From Bacillota bacterium (lineage in GTDB: Bacteria > Bacillota > Clostridia > Lachnospirales > Lachnospiraceae), in NCBI GenBank assembly GCA_023428655.1, contig JAEYXC010000393.1:1-12712 (forward strand): DNA of 12,712 nucleotides, in the 5' to 3' direction. The translations under genes and the position numbers were made by a program. The notes beneath the pieces were generated by a model. It saw only the letters and a list, made by a program, of their open reading frames with translations, was not told the DNA's origin and did no database searches. Positions 1 to 8,403 of the stretch are shown here, in pieces. Numbering within the stretch: the first letter of the stretch is position 1; every line of letters starts with the position of its first letter.

Positions 1-165
1 GGACTTTCCATATCCGGAGTAACCTTCTCAAAGGCTAAGCTCGATAAGGACGATGGTATCACCGTATATGACATTGAATTCTATAAGGATGGCATGGAAT
101 ACGAGTATGAGGTGGATGCATCCACCGGGAAAATCCTCGATTATGATAAGGAAAAAGCCGATTAA
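1..165 (+). CDS. PepSY domain protein, C-terminal fragment
   Basis: The reading frame is open from the left edge and stops with TAA at 163-165, giving the last 54 residues of a protein that begins outside the window. The fragment ends in a characteristic PepSY half-repeat: VYDIEFYKDGMEYEYEVDA followed by STGKILDYDKEKAD. This matches the family pattern of a beta strand with alternating acidic and aromatic residues, then a D-A-x-TG-x-I-L turn. PepSY domains are found in secreted or membrane proteins of Gram-positive bacteria and are thought to act as inhibitory or binding modules outside the membrane. The N-terminus is missing, so a signal peptide, further PepSY repeats or any fused domain cannot be judged. 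A hairpin about 160 bp downstream may end its transcript. The domain call is fairly secure; a specific function is not. Confidence 0.8.
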   Translation, partial: GLSISGVTFSKAKLDKDDGITVYDIEFYKDGMEYEYEVDASTGKILDYDKEKAD

Positions 166-325
166 CTTTCGAAGCTCACCTCACAAAACAATCGAAGACG
201 TGTCAGTTAAAATCAAAGGCACGAAATTAATCTTCAATTATCATATTCTATAGAAAGCACGTAGTGCAAATATTGAAATCCTACAAAGATACAAAGAACG
301 CACCACGTATTCTCTGTAGTTCATA

Positions 326-373
326 AGGGGGAGTGTTGCTCATGCTAAAAAAATGCCAGGCAACACTCCCCCT
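326..373 (+). terminator. Strong hairpin, possible terminator after PepSY gene
   Basis: A perfect 13-bp stem pairs GGGGGAGTGTTGC (327-339) with GCAACACTCCCCC (360-372), extended by an A-T pair at 326/373, around a 20-nt loop. Only a weak AT-rich stretch follows on the + strand and there is no clean T-run, so Rho-independent termination is plausible but not textbook. It separates the PepSY gene from the ArsC-family gene, both on the + strand. The rest of the 166-447 gap shows no convincing ORF. Confidence 0.55.
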
Positions 374-447
374 ATTCAAATAATTTATTTTAAGTTAAAA
401 TAGTATTCATAGCATCAGAGAAAACAACAATTAGGAGGAAAACATAA

Positions 448-807
448 ATGAGTGTGCTATTTATACAATATCCAAAGTGCTCCACCTGTCAAAGGGCAAA
501 AAAATGGTTGGATGAACATCAGGTATCCTATACCCATCGTCATATCGTCGAAAACAATCCTACCGCCTCAGAATTAACCGAGTGGCTTTCACGAAGTAAG
601 CTTGATATCAAGAAATTTTTCAATACCAGCGGTATGAAATATCGGGAGCTTGGTTTGAGCAGCAAACTGAGTAACATGTCCGTCGAAGAACAGCTTGCTC
701 TTCTAGCTACGGATGGAATGCTTGTCAAACGTCCTTTAATTATTGGAGAGGATTTTGTACTGATTGGGTTTAAGGAAGCAGAGTGGGAGAAAATATTACA
801 GCCTTAG
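448..807 (+). CDS. ArsC/Spx-family thioredoxin-fold protein (YusI-like)
   Basis: A 119-residue cytoplasmic protein of the arsenate reductase/Spx family. Visible marks are the N-terminal beta strand followed by the redox motif C11-S-T-C14 (PKCSTCQRAKKWL), the central segment LDIKKFFNTSGMKYREL at about 52-68, and the R95-P-L motif (VKRPLI) that in this family precedes the final strand. The length is typical. From memory it resembles Bacillus subtilis YusI more than Spx, because it keeps the FNTSGMKYREL block. Members may be glutaredoxin-like or arsenate reductases, but many are of unknown role. No arsenic resistance genes are nearby, so an arsenate function is not supported. The start is fixed by TTAGGAGG at 431-438 with good spacing to ATG 448. 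The gene converges on mnmA with only 13 bp between the stops. Confidence 0.9.
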   Translation: MSVLFIQYPKCSTCQRAKKWLDEHQVSYTHRHIVENNPTASELTEWLSRSKLDIKKFFNTSGMKYRELGLSSKLSNMSVEEQLALLATDGMLVKRPLIIGEDFVLIGFKEAEWEKILQP

Positions 808-820
808 GACGCTTACCTCG

Positions 821-2172
<1,352 letters not shown>

Positions 2173-2216
2173 CAAAAAACAAGGGTTCTGATGGTTTTTG
2201 GCTTCAGAACCCTTGT
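2173..2216 (-). terminator. Rho-independent terminator of lemA operon
   Basis: ACAAGGGTTCTGA (2179-2191) pairs perfectly with TCAGAACCCTTGT (2204-2216) over 13 bp around a 12-nt loop. Read on the - strand the stem is followed by a run of six T residues (plus-strand A-run 2173-2178, one C within), the classic arrangement for ending leftward transcription. It lies about 170 bp past the stop of the zinc-ribbon/SHOCT gene and would close the lemA operon. Confidence 0.85.
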
Positions 2217-2384
2217 CATATATGTTGTAAAAGGATGAATCGAGGCTTGACTATCAATTTCTGCTTTCCATAGTTTCTGATGGTGCTGAAGCTGCTATAC
2301 TTGTTAAAGCGTCATACAAGCCGCAGTCCTCGCAGGCGTAAGTCTTCGTCATGCCCCCTTTCCGCATAGACACGGCGGTTTTCT

Positions 2385-3293
2385 TCAAATCCCAAGGAGC
2401 TGCTTTTTCTTGGCATCAAACTCCTGTGAAGATATGATACCCTCTTCCATGAGCGTCTTGTATTTCTTAATTTCCTCGATGGCGTCCGCGGGGAGTGCAG
2501 TGGTGGTATGACCAGTCTGCGCCCCAGGCACACTAAGGCCGACGGACTGCTCCGGTGCACCCGGAAAGGCCACTGTCTTTAATGAAGCCACCAGCTGTTC
2601 AATCTGCTCCATGCAATTCTGGTAGTCACGGAGGTAATCATTCACATCCGGGGTGGAATTACTAAACCTGGGACCATCCATATCGCATTTAATTACACTC
2701 CAGTAGGGATGGTCAAAATGCAGCTCCACGTTAAAGGCCCGGAAGGGTTCCGGAATATCGAAATACTGCATTCTTGCTGAGCCATTCGCTTTGCCATCAT
2801 CCAGCTTATCAAGGGTATTTGCCAATCTTCTATTCATTATAAATTGGGTGATTTGTGGCGACGTAGCCATGGCGCGCTCCGGTACGGTGCTGGCGTATCG
2901 GCATATGCCCTCCGCTGAGCCCGTAAACAGTGGCGTGCTATCCTCTTTAATGGTAAAGGAGATTAGCTGTCTTCCCTCAAATACCGTTTTATCCGGGTTT
3001 TTACTCATGCAAAATAGCTTATTCTGGTAGTCGAAGATGATCTTCGTATCCCAAAGGCCGAAATCAATGCATTCCGAAATAACGAACTGACCTCTCAACT
3101 GCTGGTTCTGCTCGTAGAACGACAAATATTCCCTAAGTCCCTGCATCGAGAGCTGATCTCTCTTGTCCGTTTCCATATCGATTTTATTGTTACAGGTGTC
3201 ACAGATGTATTCGCCTTCTATTTTCGATGGCAGAAACCAGGATATTTTGCCTCCACAAATGGGGCATGGGGGTTTCTTGGAAAACAGTCCCAT
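2385..3293 (-). CDS. DUF4428-like zinc-ribbon and SHOCT-domain protein
   Basis: A 302-residue protein, probably cytoplasmic, with no signal peptide or membrane segment. The N-terminus has a treble-clef or zinc-ribbon pattern, C10-P-I-C13 and C31-D-T-C34, in a context (CPICGGKISWF, then GEYICDTCNNKI) that fits DUF4428. The middle (about 45-240) is a mixed segment I do not recognise. The C-terminus (about 271-302, AIEEIKKYKTLMEEGIISSQ then EFDAKKKQLLGI) is a SHOCT module, a short helical oligomerisation element usual at the ends of multidomain proteins. An ATG 15 bp further upstream (3308) exists, but its bases form part of the GGAGGA ribosome binding site (ATGGAGGAAATAAAT-ATG), so the start at 3293 is preferred. 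It is the last gene of the lemA operon, about 50 bp after the DUF2207 gene. Its function is unknown; a link to the membrane proteins upstream is inferred from position only. Confidence 0.8.
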   Translation of the reverse strand: MGLFSKKPPCPICGGKISWFLPSKIEGEYICDTCNNKIDMETDKRDQLSMQGLREYLSFYEQNQQLRGQFVISECIDFGLWDTKIIFDYQNKLFCMSKNPDKTVFEGRQLISFTIKEDSTPLFTGSAEGICRYASTVPERAMATSPQITQFIMNRRLANTLDKLDDGKANGSARMQYFDIPEPFRAFNVELHFDHPYWSVIKCDMDGPRFSNSTPDVNDYLRDYQNCMEQIEQLVASLKTVAFPGAPEQSVGLSVPGAQTGHTTTALPADAIEEIKKYKTLMEEGIISSQEFDAKKKQLLGI

Positions 3294-3343
3294 ATTTATT
3301 TCCTCCATAAATTATTAATCATAAAATATTAATCACTAAATTA

Positions 3344-5041
3344 TTAACGCGTTCCGCCCCGTGAACCGCCTCCGATGGAGCCCATGCCACCAAGAACGGA
3401 TGCCATTCCGCCGCCTCCCCCGCTACGCCTTCTCTGTTCCCGCTGCTCTTCGGATTTCCTCATATTGTTATAAAGTAAATAGTGATAGGAATAAGCGGTA
3501 ACCATGCTCCTTCTGTAATCGGTCAGTTCGGAGGTAAGAGAGGGATATAGCTCTTTCATTTGCTCCGCTACCTGGTCGGCGATCCCAAACAGCATGGCAT
3601 AGGTCAGTAGCTCACGCCAAATCGGCATTTCCTTAACACCCCGCTCAGCAACCAGTGAAAAATCCTTAAGATACTGTTTTAGCCCCATCAGCTCACCTAA
3701 CTCCTGTTCACCGGCTGGTGTCAGATCAATTAGCTTGGCAGGAACCCTCCACCGTTTCAGACATTGCTTATGATTCAGATAGGCTTTCCCCTCATTGTCA
3801 TGTTTCCCTATAAAGGCGCGAAGCAGCGTATCGTTTTTATTTGCAAAGTGTTCTAGCTCCTTTTCCTGTAAGGTAGCATCCGGTCCGGCCGCACCCTCTA
3901 ATACAGTATAAAGGAACTCATCATACTCATTCATTTTGTCATGCTGGCTGCCCATGAGTCGTAGACTGACCGTTTCCTTGGTCCTACCCATAAAGCCGAC
4001 CTCTTGGTCTTCCACCGGAGAAAGACATCCCAGCTGGGTTAGCCGCAGCATCCCAGTTGCGAGAATTGCACCGTCCTCACATAAATCAAACATTCTCCCA
4101 AGCGCATAGGTTGCACTCAATCTACCCTCGTTAGGAATATCCCTAAAATAACCGAACTTTTCTGTTAATCTACGCTGCTTTCTCTTTTCGATTTTCTTTT
4201 TTACAATGCGTTTCAAGATAACCAGCCCGTAGATAGCTGCAAATAACAGCAGTAAAAAGATAAATGCCGCTAAATCACCCTCACCGGAGGCATCTAGGTT
4301 ATCGTAATCACTGCCTGAAATAGCTCTATCTCGCACCTCTTCAAAGCTCCCCGCTTCCTGCCTTGAGGGGGACAGGATTCCCTTCTCGAAGGAGAACATT
4401 ATTGTTACATGGTTTTGAGCTGATATTGGGGTATCCGTGCTGGCAATAATAGTTCCATTCTCAAACTCTACCTCACCTACGAAGCCAAAGCCCCATACAT
4501 CAGCAATTTCGTTCGTGATAGGTGTACCGTCTGCAAGGCGGATTTGAACCGTCACATCGGTAGGTGTTGTATTCATTTCGTCCCCTACAAATCGGAAATT
4601 GACGCCATCTCTTTCGCTATAGCCTCCTACTGCATTATCCAGCTTGTAAGCAACGGTATAGCTATTTTGCCCATACTGACTGATACCAAAGCAGATCTCA
4701 TAACCATTGTCCGTATAATGGATGCCGTATTTTCCTGCCTTTTCTTCAAAGCTCCAGTCAATGTTCCAGTCCATTACCGTATCATAGGCACCGTGTTGGT
4801 CAGAGACCGTAAGCTCGCTGATTGTCAGATAATCCGGTGCATTCATGGGTATGTAGATTTCTGTTCCTTCGTCAAAGCTCCCATCCCACCTCTGGGTAAT
4901 GTACATGGAGCCATCCTGGGAAATGACAGCCTGAATATCTATCCTATCCACCTGATTCGCTGCATAAGCAGGGAGCGGTAGAAATACCAGGAATAAGCAC
5001 AGAATTAAGCCCTTAATTGTTCTTTGCACTATACACCTCAT
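3344..5041 (-). CDS. DUF2207 family membrane protein
   Basis: A protein of about 565 residues with a signal peptide (hydrophobic core about 10-22, likely cleavage after AYA at 25-27), an extracytoplasmic beta-rich DUF2207 domain (about 30-220), one strong transmembrane helix (about 257-277), a basic cytoplasmic anchor (KRIVKKKIEKRKQRR), and a large cytoplasmic region. It ends in a glycine-rich tail (about 540-565, with GGGGG and GGG runs) that is typical of this family. DUF2207 proteins have no settled function and commonly sit next to lemA, as here. ATG 5041 overlaps the lemA stop by 4 bp (ATGA), but no ribosome binding site precedes it. An in-frame GTG at 5029 has GAGG six bases upstream and may be the true start (561 residues). 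The family call is strong and the exact start is uncertain. Confidence 0.9.
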   Translation of the reverse strand: MRCIVQRTIKGLILCLFLVFLPLPAYAANQVDRIDIQAVISQDGSMYITQRWDGSFDEGTEIYIPMNAPDYLTISELTVSDQHGAYDTVMDWNIDWSFEEKAGKYGIHYTDNGYEICFGISQYGQNSYTVAYKLDNAVGGYSERDGVNFRFVGDEMNTTPTDVTVQIRLADGTPITNEIADVWGFGFVGEVEFENGTIIASTDTPISAQNHVTIMFSFEKGILSPSRQEAGSFEEVRDRAISGSDYDNLDASGEGDLAAFIFLLLLFAAIYGLVILKRIVKKKIEKRKQRRLTEKFGYFRDIPNEGRLSATYALGRMFDLCEDGAILATGMLRLTQLGCLSPVEDQEVGFMGRTKETVSLRLMGSQHDKMNEYDEFLYTVLEGAAGPDATLQEKELEHFANKNDTLLRAFIGKHDNEGKAYLNHKQCLKRWRVPAKLIDLTPAGEQELGELMGLKQYLKDFSLVAERGVKEMPIWRELLTYAMLFGIADQVAEQMKELYPSLTSELTDYRRSMVTAYSYHYLLYNNMRKSEEQREQRRRSGGGGGMASVLGGMGSIGGGSRGGTR

Positions 5042-5592
5042 TTCATGCTAGGCATATCGGCCTTACCCGCCTGATCCTCAAGATATTCTCTTTGTCCAAA
5101 GCCTAACATTCCAGCAATCATAGAGACCGGGAACATTCGGACTTCACGGTTCAGCTTCGTAACACTGTCATTGTAAATCAAGCGACTGGTACGAACCATG
5201 TTTTCAAAGGTCTGTACCGCGTCCATGGTTTTGATGTAATTTTGATTGGCTTTCAGGTCGGGATACTGCTCCGTTACCATGGCAATCCTACCAAGGGCTT
5301 CTGCAATAACCCCTTCCTGACGAACCACATCATCCGGTGTGGATTTTGCCGTAATCACACTTCGTCTGGATTTGATTGTTTCGATTAATGTTTCGCTTTC
5401 ATGCTTGGCATAGCCCTTTGTCAAATCAACTAAGGCTGTTAAAGCATCAAAACGACTTGACAGCTGCACCCCAATCTGACTCATGGCATTGCTGATATTC
5501 TCATCAAGCACGACCAGCTTGCGTTGTGTTGAGATGATAAATAGAACAATGACCGCGATAATTATGACAATTGTGATGAAAGTTGGCAGCAT
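5038..5592 (-). CDS. lemA: LemA family protein
   Basis: A 184-residue LemA protein with an N-terminal membrane anchor (about 4-21, a run of I/V/L), then a long helical bundle facing the opposite side of the membrane from the short N-terminal tail. Family marks are the helical core with RFDALTALVDLTKGYAKHE (about 47-65), EQYPDLKANQNY near 108-119, the RLIYNDSV block around Y140-N141, and the REVRMFPVSMIAGMLGF segment with F154-P155. The length is normal. LemA proteins are widespread with poorly defined roles; in some species they are linked to membrane stress or peptide presentation. A perfect AAGGAGGA site precedes ATG 5592. It is the first gene of a leftward operon and overlaps the DUF2207 gene by 4 bp, so translation of the two is probably coupled. 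Confidence 0.95.
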   Translation of the reverse strand: MLPTFITIVIIIAVIVLFIISTQRKLVVLDENISNAMSQIGVQLSSRFDALTALVDLTKGYAKHESETLIETIKSRRSVITAKSTPDDVVRQEGVIAEALGRIAMVTEQYPDLKANQNYIKTMDAVQTFENMVRTSRLIYNDSVTKLNREVRMFPVSMIAGMLGFGQREYLEDQAGKADMPSMK

Positions 5593-5665
5593 AGTAAAAT
5601 CCTCCTTTATTATTTATATATAGCGGCTGTACCAAAACTCGTATAATCGATTTTTATAAGAATGT

Positions 5666-5716
5666 ATCCCATACCAGATGATCTTTTTCAGTTAGAGATA
5701 TTATCTGGTATGGGAT
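5666..5716 (-). terminator. Long hairpin between lipoprotein gene and lemA
   Basis: ATCCCATACCAGAT (5666-5679) pairs perfectly with ATCTGGTATGGGAT (5703-5716) over 14 bp, and three more pairs including one G-T extend it inward. It lies about 55 bp past the lipoprotein stop and about 75 bp before the lemA start, both on the - strand. On that strand it is followed by an AT-rich stretch without a clean T-run. It most likely terminates the lipoprotein transcript; leaky termination into lemA is possible. Confidence 0.65.
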
Positions 5717-5772
5717 GCTATTACTCTTATTGTTCAATATCTATTGTTTTATAACAACCCCTCATGAGAGTG

Positions 5773-6390
5773 TTATTGGGCGAGTTGTGCTTCTATCTCT
5801 GCCCAACCGGCCTCTACTGCTTCAAGAAGCCCCTGATATGACAGAATAAGTTCATCTGCCTGCATACTGTCAATCGTCACACTTCCATCAAGTAAACTAT
5901 TAATATCATTGACATCCACAGCAATATCGTCTACAAATTGCTTGGTTTCATCATTATAGATGTCATAATGCTCTGCCAGCTTGGCGTATACGTCGGATAA
6001 ACTCTGTGCAATCTGGACAAGCACTGCTGCCTGCTCCTCGTTCATAACTGGAACATAGTTTTCAATTAAATCATCCACCTTAGCTTTCAGCTCAGCAATC
6101 TTCGAAGGATAACTTTTAAGCTCTGCAACAATTTCATCCGCTCTTTCTTGTGTCAACTCATCACTTTCGATTTCTGCTTTATATGCTTCCATCTCGCTTA
6201 AGATTTGATTCATTGCGTCCGCTGTTTCTTGATTCAATTTTTCCAGATTGTCATTTGCTAAATTAACTAAGGCAGTGAGCTCATCGTTTGTGCTGTTAAA
6301 GGTGTCCTCTACTTCGTCCTTATTAACACCGCAGGCTGTAAAACTTAGTGCCATAACAAGTGCCATCATAAGTACCAATAATTTTTTCAT
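5773..6390 (-). CDS. Putative coiled-coil lipoprotein of unknown function
   Basis: A 205-residue exported lipoprotein. It starts MKKLLVLMMALVMALSFTAC, a short lipoprotein signal peptide with lipobox F17-T-A-C20, so the mature protein should be lipidated at C20 and anchored outside the membrane. The rest is acidic and almost wholly helical by composition, rich in E, L, A, D and K with heptad-like spacing, and without other cysteines. I do not recognise a family. An open frame extends upstream to 6432, but ATG 6390 is chosen because GGAGGA lies six bases before it and it begins the signal peptide. The promoter matches that of the secreted-protein gene at 6564-8354 and carries the same 21-bp repeats, so control by the neighbouring LytTR regulator is inferred. 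A hairpin at 5666-5716 probably ends its transcript. Confidence 0.85.
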   Translation of the reverse strand: MKKLLVLMMALVMALSFTACGVNKDEVEDTFNSTNDELTALVNLANDNLEKLNQETADAMNQILSEMEAYKAEIESDELTQERADEIVAELKSYPSKIAELKAKVDDLIENYVPVMNEEQAAVLVQIAQSLSDVYAKLAEHYDIYNDETKQFVDDIAVDVNDINSLLDGSVTIDSMQADELILSYQGLLEAVEAGWAEIEAQLAQ

Positions 6391-6444
6391 TTCAAATCCT
6401 CCATTTTCTGTTGGTAAGTATATAGGGAACATTCCCTTGTATTC

Positions 6445-6477
6445 AATCTATCAAAAAACAATTAAAAAAACCGTCCG
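6445..6477 (-). promoter_or_regulatory. Putative promoter of lipoprotein gene
   Basis: On the - strand, CGGACGG (plus 6471-6477) is followed after exactly 20 bp by TAGATT (plus 6445-6450) within TGATAGATTGAA. TAGATT is a fair -10 box; the -35 at 17-bp spacing would be a poor match, as expected for an activator-dependent promoter. The same arrangement, with the same spacing, occurs upstream of the secreted-protein gene. It would give a leader of roughly 50 nt before ATG 6390. Confidence 0.6.
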
Positions 6478-6480
6478 TTT

Positions 6481-6511
6481 CATGAAACATGATTTTTTCG
6501 ACATGAAACAT
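6481..6511. promoter_or_regulatory. Two-copy direct repeat, putative LytTR operator
   Basis: CATGAAACAT occurs at 6481-6490 and again at 6502-6511, start to start 21 bp, with GATTTTTTCGA between. The proximal copy lies 3 bp from the CGGACGG element of the lipoprotein promoter. Paired elements of about 9 bp separated by about 12 bp are the usual binding arrangement of LytTR-domain regulators, and one is encoded about 2 kb away. Binding by that regulator is inferred. Confidence 0.6.
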
Positions 6512-6521
6512 GAACGAGGTC

Positions 6522-6547
6522 GCGCCGCCAACATATACAGGCGGCGC
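6522..6547 (-). terminator. GC-rich hairpin after secreted-protein gene
   Basis: GCGCCGCC (6522-6529) pairs perfectly with GGCGGCGC (6540-6547) around a 10-nt loop, 16 bp past the stop of the 596-residue protein gene. No T-run follows on the - strand. The position suggests a transcript end that also shields the lipoprotein operator immediately beyond it. Confidence 0.5.
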
Positions 6548-6563
6548 AGCTGGTGGGGAAGCT

Positions 6564-8354
6564 TTATTTGGTCACAGTGATGGTATATTCAGACACTTTT
6601 TTACCATTATACCTTATTTCGACTACCTTAGTTCCTGTGGTGGTGAACTTACGACCTTTTGTTAGCTGCACCGTTTTTGAGGTATAAAAGGTGATTTTGC
6701 CATTGACATTTGTTTCGCTATTCCCTTCAACGATCACTGCGTTTAGCCCGGTGGTATCAAAGCCCTCACCAAGTTTGTAGGCAGTTTTCGTGGGATTTGT
6801 CAGTATCTTTACTGCTTTGCTTGGTGCAGGTGTAGGCGTTTTGGTGGTGACAGGGGCGGATGGCTTCGGTGTCGAGGACGGTGTGTCGGAAAGCGTATTC
6901 GCTTTTACGAAGACGATTTTTGCTAAGTCAGGAGCGGAACCCTTTGAGACTTCAGCGAATACTCCACTCCCTGTGCCTTTTACAAGGTAACTTTGGCTTG
7001 CGTAAACCCTTATTGTGCTGAAGCCGGAGCCTGGGTAGGTGTTGATTCTATACGTTAGCTTGTTAATATCCGCATGCAATTGCAGGTCCGATACACACAT
7101 ATTACTGCAGACCACATAACGGTCCCAATACTCAATTGTATATTCAGGTCCGCGGTCTTTATCTTCACCTACAAGTGTAACCTTAAATGGTTTATCCGGC
7201 TTTTCTTCTGATAGAATAAGCCAGTAATCATATCCCTTATCAGGATAAACCCATCTGTCACCGATTTTCATATAGTATTCGCCGGATTTAAGAACGGTGG
7301 CGTTGGCGTCTGAGGGTGTTGACGGCGTTGGTGTCGATTCGCTTTTTTTCGGAGCGGTCATTTTACGTTCGACAGAAAAATCACCCATGCTTATTTTAAC
7401 AGTGGAAGTACCGGAAGGGACTGCATATTCGCCGCCTTGATACATTCTCTGACCTCCGACTGAAATGTTGAGATAGTCGCCACTGAGTACCTCTGAAGTT
7501 CCGTCCTTATAGTTAGCCTTAACGGAGTAGTCGCCTGTGACGAAGGTCGAGCTACCCGCATCAGGTTCGTCAGTCACTTTAACGGAAGAAACAAACGGCT
7601 TAACTGTAAACGGAATGACAATGCTCTTGTTCCCAACGACTACCCACAGGTCTTTCTCTCCCGGCACCCAGAAGCGATAGCCCTTAGTGATTTGCGAACC
7701 GTGCTCTTTATATTTCATTCCGCGTGCCCCGGCATAGTAGGTAAGGTCATCCCAATCTAAATTTTGGTAGGCAAGTTTTTTGCCATATGCACCGATACCG
7801 GCGCGGACTATAATTGAAGTCGGGTCAAACGCATCTGCTCCTTGGCGATAGGTCGTCTGAGACATTGACGAAGCGAGGCTGAACTCGCGAATGTTTTGCC
7901 AGTCAACATCCGGCAATACACCAACCCGCATAGAACTAACGGCAATTTTTGATGATGGAAATTTAACCCCGGCTTTATCCGCTGCCTTTTTCCACTTTTT
8001 GTATTCCGAGTCCGTCATTTCACATTGTAAGGTCAAGGTGAAATACCCTACCTTATTAAATTTGTACCCTTCCTGCAGTGGCATACCGTTTAGCCACCAT
8101 TTAGGGTTGTGCCCGAAGTGAGCTTGGTTTGCACCGCTGTAGAAGTACCCAATTGTAGCCCTGATGTTTTCGAACCTTTCACCAACTTTAAAGGTATCTG
8201 CGGGGGTACCGGAAAACCCTTTGCTTGAAACGATTTCGTATTTGCCTGTTAGTGAATTGAACACACAAGGCGAGTTCGCCGCCAGCGCCGTTGTCGGCAG
8301 CAGGGTAAGCGCCATGCATAGAATGAGCAGTATGCCCATAAATTGCTTTTTCAT
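6564..8354 (-). CDS. Secreted protein with C-terminal Ig-like domain
   Basis: A 596-residue exported protein. A signal peptide spans about 1-25 (MKKQF, hydrophobic core, TTALA then A26). Residues about 28-335 form a region rich in aromatic residues and glycine that I do not recognise. It is followed by a Ser/Thr/Pro linker (about 336-350), a second unrecognised aromatic-rich region (about 352-486, with GEYYMKIGDRWVYP), a longer Pro/Thr linker (about 489-512), and a C-terminal bacterial Ig-like domain (about 514-596, KILTNPTKTAYKLGEGFD) of the type common in clostridial surface and carbohydrate-active proteins. No sortase motif, catalytic triad or S-layer module is visible, so it is probably released or loosely wall-bound. 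AAGGAGG precedes ATG 8354. It is divergent from the LytTR regulator gene, and its promoter carries the shared 21-bp repeats. Function unknown. Confidence 0.88.
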   Translation of the reverse strand: MKKQFMGILLILCMALTLLPTTALAANSPCVFNSLTGKYEIVSSKGFSGTPADTFKVGERFENIRATIGYFYSGANQAHFGHNPKWWLNGMPLQEGYKFNKVGYFTLTLQCEMTDSEYKKWKKAADKAGVKFPSSKIAVSSMRVGVLPDVDWQNIREFSLASSMSQTTYRQGADAFDPTSIIVRAGIGAYGKKLAYQNLDWDDLTYYAGARGMKYKEHGSQITKGYRFWVPGEKDLWVVVGNKSIVIPFTVKPFVSSVKVTDEPDAGSSTFVTGDYSVKANYKDGTSEVLSGDYLNISVGGQRMYQGGEYAVPSGTSTVKISMGDFSVERKMTAPKKSESTPTPSTPSDANATVLKSGEYYMKIGDRWVYPDKGYDYWLILSEEKPDKPFKVTLVGEDKDRGPEYTIEYWDRYVVCSNMCVSDLQLHADINKLTYRINTYPGSGFSTIRVYASQSYLVKGTGSGVFAEVSKGSAPDLAKIVFVKANTLSDTPSSTPKPSAPVTTKTPTPAPSKAVKILTNPTKTAYKLGEGFDTTGLNAVIVEGNSETNVNGKITFYTSKTVQLTKGRKFTTTGTKVVEIRYNGKKVSEYTITVTK

Positions 8355-8403
8355 ATTTTTCCTCCTTTTTGGCTGGACGAAATAACATTAATTCTCCACG
8401 TTC

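Noticed and set aside
53..253. 66-codon + strand frame overlapping the PepSY fragment
   Set aside because: The overlapping frame has clear PepSY sequence, whereas this one has no ribosome binding site and no recognisable motif.
448..807. Calling the ArsC/Spx-family protein an arsenate reductase or Spx
   Set aside because: No arsenic genes are nearby and the central sequence is nearer to YusI-type proteins of unknown role; CXXC and RPL motifs alone do not decide the function.
2385..2420. Programmed frameshift at the A-rich codons near the end of the SHOCT gene
   Set aside because: The run is GAAAAAG with only five A residues, not the A-AAA-AAG slippery heptamer, and the in-frame ending EFDAKKKQLLGI is a natural SHOCT terminus.
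2312..2560. 82-codon - strand frame overlapping the end of the SHOCT gene
   Set aside because: It lies in another frame of a well-supported gene, has no family resemblance, and its arginine- and serine-rich composition is typical of a shadow frame.
3308..3347. 11-bp direct repeat TAAATTATTAA at 3308 and 3337
   Set aside because: It lies in a very AT-rich spacer where such repeats are expected by chance, and nothing else marks it as a regulatory site.
4544..4981. 145-codon + strand frame inside the DUF2207 gene
   Set aside because: It is antisense to a confidently assigned coding region, lacks a ribosome binding site and gives no recognisable protein.
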